A stretch of DNA of 64,000 bases from contig OY754334.1 of NCBI GenBank assembly GCA_963573305.1, forward strand, positions 88,347,848-88,411,847, read 5' to 3'. How positions within the stretch are numbered: position 1 is the stretch's first letter; each line of letters begins with the position of its first letter. A program made the translations under genes and the position numbers. Below, one piece after another: positions 59,301 through 64,000 of this stretch. The stretch comes from Pyrrhosoma nymphula. Its lineage: Eukaryota > Arthropoda > Insecta > Odonata > Coenagrionidae. The notes below the pieces were generated by a model. The model did not search any database. It was not told the DNA's origin and saw only the letters and a program-made list of their open reading frames with translations.

Positions 59301-61680
59301 CATGGTAAAAGAAGGTACTAGCTCGGAAGCTGTTTATCTATGTATTTAAAAGTAATAATTTTTTTTACTGATAATTTCTTCAGTGTATCATCATTCTTGG
59401 AGAATGTCACAAGCATCACTTTGTTTAACATGTTTGTAGCTTCTTACTGAATTTATTCACTATTCCTCGTGAAACAAGATCCTGATCATTCATGCACATT
59501 TTGGTTGCTCCTGAAACTATGCAGCCTTAAAAATTAATGGCTATAAACCTCCATGTGCAAAGCACCCCATGTTTTGTGTCTAGATGACTTCTTTTTGTGG
59601 AGATTTTACTGTTGATGAGTATGGCACCTATTTCATGCCTTGATCAATTATCATAACTATAAAACCTGACCAGATTTGTGATTCATAAGGTAATTTAAAA
59701 AGTACGTATCCTATATGGTGATGGAAATAACTATAGAGTATATAGCCCAGTGCTTCCCTTCCTCTGTGCAGGAAGTCCTCGACTTAAGCGGATCCAAGCT
59801 ACGCGAATCCGGAGTTATGCGGATGTTCAGTTAGGGTGGTGATATGCTTGCGTTTTCTCCACGTTTTTGTTGCTGCGACAATTACACCTGGTGACGAACC
59901 GTGACTCATTGTCAAGCATGCAAGAGTTAATGCCAAACAACGGGCGTCGGAATGCCCACTCTACTACCACGGCACGGTAAGCAGTGGCACTTTTGCCAGT
60001 CCTTGGTATGGGGAGTGTACATCGGCTATTTGTCGTGTCACGCCATACACATGATATGCAGCGCTTTCAAATCTGTCACTGGTCGCAAGCATGGCCGTTT
60101 TTGGCCATGGACATGCTTGTGTTACCTCCGCGTTTTTGTCGTTGCGACAAATACGCGGTGATAGTGCACCGAAAGTGAAACGTATAGAATAGCATGGGGT
60201 CGGCAACGCCCGAATAGTCGGGTCAAGCTTGCGACTAATGGTGAAGTGACTAACGGTGAATTGTAAAATGCTGCATGTTGCATTTTAGGCACGTCACGAC
60301 AATAATGCTGGTGAACGATATTTCTTTTTCTTCAAATGCCAAGAAACAGCAAGCCCGATTAGTAAATCATCTCAGAACTCATTACGCCGACGAGACTGAG
60401 CGGTCAGAACACTCACAGTTTGGCGTCACCTCCTCCGCGACAGAGTCACAGACCCCCACCCAGAGTTTATGTCGCGGCGACAGAAACGTGGAGGAAACGC
60501 AAGCATGTCTATGGCCTAATGGCTCCATAAGAACCTATGTGTTTGATCTTTTACTAATGTTGCCGCACATCTGTTGCGGCGAAAGAAACTCAAACAAAAT
60601 GTGAGCCTGTCACCAGCCTTACACGGCATCAACGTCTTTTTTTGGCGTAGTTTGACCTTCCCGCATAAGTCGACGCGAAGTTAATTTTCTACCTCTTAGA
60701 TGACGCCTGTTGTCCATCACAGCAAAAAAAGAACATGTTCATGCAGCAGATAGATGAACTTGTGTTTCCGTTGTGACTTGATCATTCGGATCATTATTTA
60801 TCAAGTTCGAGAAAGTTTTCTCGTAAAATCATTAAAATAGTCTTATGTGTTTATTTTTGATGTGAACCCTCATAATGGATGAGAAACGTAAGAGTGGTAA
60901 GATTTCTGTGTGTGGCAAAAAGAAAAGTAAGGCTATAAGTTGGGAAACGAAACTGGAAATTATTAAGAGACATGACAAAGATGAAAAGTTTGTTGAAATT
61001 GCCAATGCTTATGGGATGAATGAGTCAACAGAACAATTGTACATGGTAAAAGTTGAATTACAGAGCATATACGTATTTATTATGAACTTATTCCAATTAT
61101 GAACAGGTATTCACATGAGTATGATAATGTAACAAATTTTCAATTTGTTCATGTTTTGTGTAATTATACTTATTTTAGATTTAAATATCCAGTGAGATAA
61201 AGATTAGATTTGTGAAAGTCTCGGAATTTTCGTGTCATGCTAACTTAACGGCCTCTCAAAAGATGGCATTTTCTGTAATCGTCGCCAATTGCAGTAAAAG
61301 TGACACCGCTAAGAGTTCAAAAATGGATAGGCAAATTGTTGTCTTTCGACTTACGCGGATTTCGACTAAGGGGAAATTTTTGGGATGAATTAACCGCGTA
61401 AGTCGAGGACTTACTGTACCTAATATGAAAGTTTTCTTATTATCATATTTTACTTGTCGCACCTTTTGCAGTACTGAAGACAAAACTTGTCCGGGCTAGG
61501 ATGGATCAAGCAGCCAAGAAGGTCTTTGTGTCCAGCACCATGCACCGTACATTTGGTCGCCAACAGTGGCATCAACTCCATGAACTGTTGCTTGCATGGA
61601 AAACAAATCTGAATAATGTTCACGACAGCTTAAAAACAGTAACTGCTGCACAATTGGAGCTAATGCAGGCTGGTCAATGA
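35298..61680 (+). CDS. eIF3m: Eukaryotic translation initiation factor 3 subunit M (complete, 7 coding exons)
   Basis: eIF3m is a PCI-domain subunit of the eIF3 complex that helps assemble the 43S/48S initiation complex. The exons are 35298-35360, 35475-35654, 35734-35828, 35933-36151, 42212-42477, 51848-51991 and 61472-61680. All have GT-AG borders, the phases join exactly, and together they encode about 391 residues, the usual size in insects. Recognisable blocks are [74 protein letters not shown] and MHRTFGRQQWHQL. The PCI domain covers the later part (roughly residues 220-345). Introns 4, 5 and 6 are 6.1, 9.4 and 9.5 kb and are full of transposons. Confidence 0.96.
35475..35654 (+). CDS. 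eIF3m: eIF3m exon 2
   Basis: Acceptor GGGTTGCAG|GCG and donor TTG|GTAAGG enclose 60 codons from [12 protein letters not shown] to IVSMLVL. Confidence 0.93.
35734..35828 (+). CDS. eIF3m: eIF3m exon 3
   Basis: Acceptor TGTTGCAG|ATA and donor GAGT|GTAAGT. It encodes IPVERSENLILAFCEKLIKA through LGIVTLR and part of a Val codon. Confidence 0.92.
35933..36151 (+). CDS. eIF3m: eIF3m exon 4
   Basis: Acceptor TATTTTACAG|TTTG and donor CAGAG|GTTTGT. It encodes [20 protein letters not shown] through LLHEVLLGSHQ. Confidence 0.93.
36312..36825 (+). repeat. Left inverted arm of foldback element (outer block)
   Basis: About 510 bases pair with 39597-40079. The arm includes a CCCCCCCCC/GGGGGGGGGG-rich segment (36423-36452) and ends in the word CCTATTATTATTATTTGTTG, whose complement is at about 39607. 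Confidence 0.88.
37435..38290 (+). repeat. Diverged direct repeat pair inside foldback element
   Basis: About 200 bases starting CTTGGCACCACTACGTCTCA occur at about 37434-37640 and again at about 38088-38290, with the shared word CAGTCGGACTATGTGTTG. The copies show small indels. Confidence 0.85.
39480..40079 (-). repeat. Right inverted arm of foldback element
   Basis: The arm is contiguous. Its inner 120 bases match the displaced block at 37728-37850 (word GCCCGCCCAGAAAA versus TTTTCTGGGCGGGC). Its outer 480 bases match 36312-36825. Confidence 0.85.
40685..41185 (+). repeat. About 78-bp minisatellite, roughly six to seven copies
   Basis: Units of about 70-85 bases recur, each with a CCAACCCACTCGGGGGATTT-type start followed by a T-rich/A-rich AAAAAATACGCTACAA segment and a CACCACCCTCCAATCA-type end. 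Starts are near 40690, 40778, 40855, 40932, 41002, 41082 and 41161. It lies in eIF3m intron 4, about 1 kb before exon 5. Confidence 0.9.
41186..42211. other. eIF3m intron 4, distal part
   Basis: T-rich pyrimidine-biased sequence leading to the exon 5 acceptor. No feature was recognised. Confidence 0.5.
42212..42477 (+). CDS. eIF3m: eIF3m exon 5
   Basis: Acceptor ATTGCTAG|TGAG and donor CTTG|GTAAGT. It encodes [20 protein letters not shown] through HHKEFVHSL, the first part of the PCI region. Confidence 0.95.
42640..43287. other. eIF3m intron 5, proximal part with one transposon-like end
   Basis: A TACAGTTAAACCCCTAAATT end at about 42648 resembles the CAGT-type termini of the pogo-like elements elsewhere in the window. 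The matching right end was not established. TATTTATTTATTGGTCCCAG at about 43119 resembles a LINE tail. Confidence 0.35.
43288..43515 (+). repeat. 114-bp tandem duplication
   Basis: A unit beginning CATGAGTTCTTTAATTTTTC repeats exactly once at 114-base spacing (43288 and 43402) with only a few substitutions. Both copies end CAGTCAAGCAC. Confidence 0.9.
43941..46798 (-). pseudogene. LINE with PHD-like finger and APE endonuclease, split by a DNA transposon
   Basis: Read right to left. A Cys/His-rich finger frame (46798-46601: VCNNCSEVFD, FNCNAKLHVHCTNL, CKNCQ) resembles the PHD-like ORF1 of CR1/L2-group LINEs. The endonuclease follows, with RFLYLNIQSIRNKVTDLEIL (about 45690), LLTEHWLFGEE, then after the inserted element LDAYRSPNNRF (about 44350), LFGDFNIDL (44279) and ISHQLSDHFAIE (about 44070). 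Frameshifts and stops separate the pieces. No RT follows within reach. It lies in eIF3m intron 5, antisense to the gene. Confidence 0.8.
44489..45493. mobile_element. 1,005-bp Tigger/pogo-like non-autonomous element inserted in LINE
   Basis: The ends CAGGCAGTCCCCGACTTTCG and its near-complement CGAAAGTCGAGGACTGCCTG abut TA (44487-44488, 45494-45495). The word GTACGAAAGTCGA is repeated inside both ends. Removing it rejoins the endonuclease reading of the host LINE, which proves the insertion order. No transposase was seen. Confidence 0.9.
47440..49325 (+). pseudogene. piggyBac-type transposase, multiply disrupted
   Basis: Pieces in order are an N-terminal acidic segment (MDPQPSTSGVGRKK at 47442), a middle block (EMRVPNPGNNPLGYFTLLAD then KWIDMSLEEFHMFLGVVFLM at about 47950-48130), and the core with LSLNESMVVWRGRL (about 48370) and HSVYMDNFYNGPNL (about 48600). 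The C-terminal frame 48840-49325 has FNKHMGGIDRADQLLSYY. Aspartates of the DDD core occur in the MDNFYN and GGIDRAD blocks, while the first motif reads LNESM. The zinc-ring tail CKLCLQNK...CAMCPDEPAFC is intact. Several stops and shifts show it is dead. No terminal repeats were firmly found; TCACCAGCA at about 47181 and TGCTGGTGA at about 49650 are weak candidates. Confidence 0.88.
49326..51847. other. eIF3m intron 5, distal part
   Basis: AT-rich intron. No reading frame with family resemblance and no clear repeat structure was seen. Confidence 0.5.
51848..51991 (+). CDS. eIF3m: eIF3m exon 6
   Basis: Acceptor TTTTACAG|GAC and donor GATG|GTGAGA. It encodes [20 protein letters not shown] through EVEPFIID, the winged-helix part of the PCI domain. 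Confidence 0.95.
51992..53230. other. eIF3m intron 6, proximal part
   Basis: It contains a single transposon-like end CAGTAAAACCCCCATACAAC at about 52652, followed by a TTCGATGTAGGGGGTTTTCG word, as in Tigger-type termini. The opposite end was not found. Otherwise featureless. Confidence 0.45.
53231..55209. mobile_element. 1.98-kb Tigger/pogo-like element carrying a nested element
   Basis: The ends CAGTGTGTCCTCGTTTAACG and its perfect complement CGTTAAACGAGGACACACTG abut TA (53229-53230, 55210-55211). The word AACGTTAAACG and variants recur within both ends, like the design of the element at 44489. A second element sits inside (53372-54280). Without it the outer unit is about 1.07 kb. It is non-coding. 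Confidence 0.9.
53372..54280. mobile_element. 909-bp nested inverted-repeat element
   Basis: The termini TCATAGGGTCCAGTCTGGGA and the near-complement TCCCAGACTGGACGCTATGA (one mismatch) abut TA on both sides. The inner bases GAAATT/AATTTTC also pair. A minus-strand open frame (53615-54037) shows no family resemblance. It lies inside the 53231-55209 element. Confidence 0.8.
55212..56845. other. eIF3m intron 6, middle part
   Basis: CpG-richer patches lie around 55300-55540 and 56040-56100. The open frames have no family features. A word CGTGTAAGAGGCGCACCC (about 55346) recurs in diverged form (CGTGTAAGAGGCACACCC) at about 57196, so part of this is a dispersed repeat. Confidence 0.45.
56846..57060 (+). 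repeat. Arthropod dispersed-repeat remnant (GCAAGCCACC type)
   Basis: CATCTACATCTACGATGTAC leads into GTGCAAGCCACCACTAGGGT and GTGTGGCACGGGGTGATTCC. From general knowledge, similar GCAAGCCACC...GGTGTGTGGC cores occur in repeats of many arthropods. The class (SINE or LINE tail) is not settled. Confidence 0.45.
57061..57840. other. eIF3m intron 6, GC-balanced stretch
   Basis: Contains the second copy of the GTAAGAGGCxCACCC word near 57198. No gene or complete element was recognised. Confidence 0.45.
57856..57882. repeat. Perfect 12-bp hairpin
   Basis: Arms TCGAAGCTACTG and CAGTAGCTTCGA with a 3-base loop ATG. It is embedded in a stretch with AGCTAC/GTAGC-like words (57884-57905) and may be part of a decayed MITE. 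Confidence 0.8.
58725..58812. repeat. GACCCGA-motif cluster with hairpin
   Basis: Six or more copies of GACCCGA or its complement lie in under 90 bases. Arms GACCCGACC (58747-58755) and GGTCGGGTC (58760-58768) form a perfect hairpin with loop CAAA. It may be one terminus of a DNA element. Confidence 0.7.
58813..59768. other. eIF3m intron 6, AT-rich stretch
   Basis: Low-complexity AT-rich DNA at the start (TTTATTTATATATTTATTAT), then no recognised feature. Confidence 0.5.
59845..60505. repeat. 36-bp motif in three copies (two direct, one inverted)
   Basis: TGCTTGCGTTTTCTCCACGT...TGCGACA occurs at 59845-59880, in variant form at 60114-60149, and inverted at 60470-60505. All lie inside the Tigger-like element, suggesting a second small foldback-like insert. 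Confidence 0.7.
60875..61102 (+). pseudogene. CENP-B-type helix-turn-helix remnant of a pogo/Tigger transposase
   Basis: The frame MDEKRKSGKISVCG, KAISWETKLEIIKRHDKDEK and VEIANAYGMNEST matches the CENP-B N-terminal DNA-binding domain found in pogo/Tigger transposases. The second helix-turn-helix and DDE core are missing after EST, so only the start remains. Confidence 0.75.
61472..61680 (+). CDS. eIF3m: eIF3m exon 7 (terminal)
   Basis: Acceptor CTTTTGCAG|TAC; G from exon 6 plus TA makes Val. It encodes VLKTKLVRARMDQAAKK, MHRTFGRQQWHQLHELLLAW and the end LMQAGQ, stop TGA at 61678-61680. An ATTAAA signal candidate follows near 61730. Confidence 0.95.
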
Positions 61681-61809
61681 GCATTTTGTATTATGTATTG
61701 GAATTGTATCTATCTTTGTCTACGTGAAATTAAATATCTAAGCTCAATGTACTAGTTTCATTCTTAAGCCAGTCATGAAACCATGCTAAAACATATGCAA
61801 AACCTTCTT

Positions 61810-61971
61810 TTACACATTCAGTGCGAAGCATGTCTATTGACGTGGTCCCGTCTATGCCGAACGGCAGGACCACGTCAATAGACGTGGTCCTTTAACTTTA
61901 GGCCATTTAAAAAATGGGGTTCCATTTCTAGCGTCTCCCTTAAATTCGCGACCTGCATTGAATGTGTTAAT
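61810..61971. mobile_element. piggyBac-like MITE with a central perfect hairpin
   Basis: The ends ACACATTCAGTGC (preceded by TTT) and GCATTGAATGTGTTAA are inverted repeats, and the right end is TTAA, the piggyBac-type target. In the centre, arms GTCTATTGACGTGGTCC (61832-61848) and GGACCACGTCAATAGAC (61867-61883) form a perfect 17-bp stem with an 18-base loop. A third half-copy GACGTGGTCC follows at 61881. Confidence 0.7.
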
Positions 61972-62973
61972 ACACCATGAATTTGCCATTTGAGAAAGTT
62001 ATATATTTTAACGACAATGAAAAATATTCTGTCCCATGCTTAATGAACAGTGCAGCATCTATTGTAGCTGTGGTTCTTCTCTTGAGAAGCTCATTCCATT
62101 TTTGGAGAATTTAGTGCTGAAGATTTATTGGCCACATCTAGTAATGGAAAACACCCAGTTTAAAGGACATTGTGAAGATTACGTGAACTTAAAAAGAAAT
62201 CCAACCATTTTACTGCTTTGCCATCTGTGCTAATCTTAACACGTTCACGACGTAGACCTTTTATGTAGAGAATTCCCAGGGACGTAAATTTTCATGAAAA
62301 ATTAAAATTAATTTTTCAGTTTTTTTTTATAATCAAAGTTTCCCTTTGCTATAACATGGTTATTTTTATACTTTCGGGGAGTGGAAAGCATTTGTAAATG
62401 GTTGCATGATACTTTTTTAAACAATGCCCCTAGTAGGTATGCAACGACATTGAATTTGACTTATATGAGGATAATTTTTCTTTTACATGCTTTTCAAGAC
62501 CAGTAATATTTTTGTATGTTCTCAAATCATCTTTCTATAAGTTATAAAAAAATAAAAACTTTGGACGAATTTAACATTATTTTCTCCTGTGGTATATGCA
62601 ACCATGCCCAGCACAAATTCAAGTGCCGAACTTTGGAATCTGGTTAACAAAAAATGTTGCTTTCTTGTGCTTTAAACGGAAAATATCCTCCCACTTGACC
62701 TCTTTGTTTTCGTGTATGAAGGCTCTCAGGATTATTAAGTGTTTTCACCTTCTGCTTTCCCAGCCAAGTGTTTGTTGAGCATGCTAGCAGTGCATGGCAT
62801 CTGCGATGCTGTGACAGCAATACAGTTGTCTATGTTACTTTGCCTCAATTGTGCCCATTATATCTTTCCGTAAGTATGTTGTTTTTGGGAGTTTGGTATT
62901 ATTTCACCAGCAGCTATCGTTTAAGTTTATTTATTTATTATCGCAGAAAATTTCTTACAAGTCTCTCAAATTT
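61972..62973. other. Intergenic between eIF3m and the right-edge gene
   Basis: AT-rich. A single TTAACACGTTCACGACGTAG end at 62234 resembles the termini of the MITE at 61810, without a partner. No coding feature was recognised on the plus strand. Confidence 0.5.
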
Positions 62974-63500
62974 TCAAATCCTAGGCCTTAAGTACACCAG
63001 AATAATCTGCAGATGGCCCTTGTCGGTCTTTCTCACTATGCACTCAATAGAGGGTGTTGACACTAGAGCTAATCGCCGGTCATTTAGGTCCTTTGTTACA
63101 AATCCATGTGGTGGCAATGTAATATTTTGGGGAAACAATAGCTGAAATTCCCACTGGTTGGGCCTCCAGACCAAGTCGAAGATGACCTGGGTCTTGTCCA
63201 GCAAACAACAATGGAGACCTTCGGATATCACCCCTGCCGCGCAGAGGATTCCAGCCATGAATGCATTGGGACTGAAGTCAGGTAGCAATAGATAATGGTA
63301 GTGTGAGGGTCTGGAGATCCCAAGTCGCATATTGGGGGATGGGCGGAACTGGCAGCCATGGAAACTCCCAGTGAGAGGAGTAAGGACTGGGATATGCAGT
63401 TCGGCCGTGCTTGCAGTCAGCTGCGGCTGTGACACTCCTGCAAAGTGTTGGTAGGGAGGGAATCCCAATCCATTTGAGGACAATGCTCCAGGCGGAAAAC
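62974..63500 (-). CDS. Probable terminal exon of an unidentified gene continuing right of the window
   Basis: An open frame of about 175 codons begins right after a good acceptor (ATCTTCTTCACAG|GT) in a phase that leaves two bases for the previous codon, and runs to TGA at 62974-62976. The open frame reaches back to the splice site (FPPGALSSNGLGFPPYQHF). The protein reads like a real polypeptide: Pro/His-rich start, a hydrophobic stretch around AGILCAAGVISEGLHCCLL, then WRPNQWEFQLLFPQNITLPP and an end LVYLRPRI. No family was recognised. It converges on eIF3m. No earlier exon could be fixed in 63501-64000. Confidence 0.55.
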
Positions 63501-64000
63501 CTGTGAAGAAGATGGATTGGAGAAACTCAAACTAGATGGAACATTGAACTTCCAATAATCTTCATAGGAAAGCAAAAAACCCTATGCGGTACCAAGGTGT
63601 GACTTTGAAATTCAAATCCGAATCTCAGTCAATCCTGTTTACCCTCAAACTGTTGAAATTATTGTGGGTGTTTATTGGAAGAAGGTGAGGAAGGATAGTG
63701 GAAAAAGTGGTCTTTCAAGTTCCAAGCTAAGGAACACACTTTGAATAACTCTTTCCCACTCTTAATCTCTTGCAGCTGATATTATGAGACATTCTATACA
63801 TAAATTTTGTGAATGCTCATGGGAAATCCGTGTTTATTTCTCCTTGCTACTTATTTTATTTCTTTAATCGACTGTGTTCTAAAGGCTTTTTGTTTTATAG
63901 GAGGGGTGTTATTGTCAGTGTGTGGCGATCTACACCCCGAAGCAGCACCCTAAAATATATTTTAGATGAATGCATCTCATTGGCCAATTTTTAGCTCTCA
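63501..64000. other. Right edge, probable intron
   Basis: No exon or repeat was identified. If the exon at 62974-63500 is real, this is intron sequence of that gene. Confidence 0.45.

Larger units (their letters stand above)
59769..61416. mobile_element. 1.65-kb Tigger/pogo-like element
   Basis: The left end CAGGAAGTCCTCGACTTAAG and the right end TAAGTCGAGGACTTACTG are inverted repeats. The right side abuts TA; the left flank is TG, a probable mutation of TA. Internally there is a transposase N-terminus frame (60875-61102) and a 36-bp motif present three times. The right end lies only 55 bases before the eIF3m terminal exon. Confidence 0.85.

Overview
This is a eukaryotic, almost certainly insect or other arthropod, nuclear window. 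The evidence is spliced animal-type genes with GT-AG introns, AT-rich non-coding DNA, an insect-type intronless HMG-CoA synthase, and a dense, diverse load of transposable elements (LINEs, a Ty3/gypsy element, Tc1/mariner-pogo, hAT and piggyBac relatives, SINE, Penelope-like remnants). The species cannot be named from the sequence. No bacterial operon, CRISPR array or plasmid feature is present. Three conserved protein genes organise the window. (1) Cysteinyl-tRNA synthetase (CARS1) runs on the minus strand from 26204 leftwards. Six exons encode the N-terminal 372 codons, and the 3' half of the gene lies beyond base 1. (2) HMG-CoA synthase occupies 33201-34598 on the minus strand as a single uninterrupted ORF. 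(3) eIF3 subunit M lies on the plus strand, 35298-61680, with seven coding exons giving a complete protein of about 391 residues. HMGCS and eIF3m are head to head, with about 700 bases between start codons, so they share a bidirectional promoter region. A fourth unidentified gene enters from the right on the minus strand; its last exon is probably 62974-63500. The remaining sequence is introns and intergenic DNA filled by repeats. The CARS introns hold decayed LINE copies (about 1475-3220, 10620-11912, 14040-15960, 18120-19030), a 3-kb TA-flanked DNA transposon (3221-6225), a tRNA-type SINE (about 6980-7190), a Penelope-like remnant with a hammerhead-like motif (7506-7852), a young Ty3/gypsy element with 186-bp LTRs (19221-24225) and a hAT-type MITE (24597-24763). 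The intergenic stretch 26205-33200 holds a 28-bp minisatellite and a 5'-truncated LINE. The eIF3m introns hold a 3.77-kb foldback element (36312-40079), a 78-bp minisatellite (40685-41180), a LINE split by a 1-kb Tigger-like element (43941-46798), a broken piggyBac transposase (47440-49325), a transposon nested in another (53231-55209), a Tigger/pogo-like element with a CENP-B-type helix-turn-helix remnant (59769-61416), and a piggyBac-like hairpin MITE after the gene. The host genes are housekeeping: tRNA charging, translation initiation and mevalonate synthesis. They do not form a pathway together. I found no convincing new biological system. The observations most worth a second look are the hammerhead-like motifs in Penelope-like remnants, the interrupted foldback element, the near-intact gypsy element, and the unknown conserved-looking exon at the right edge.
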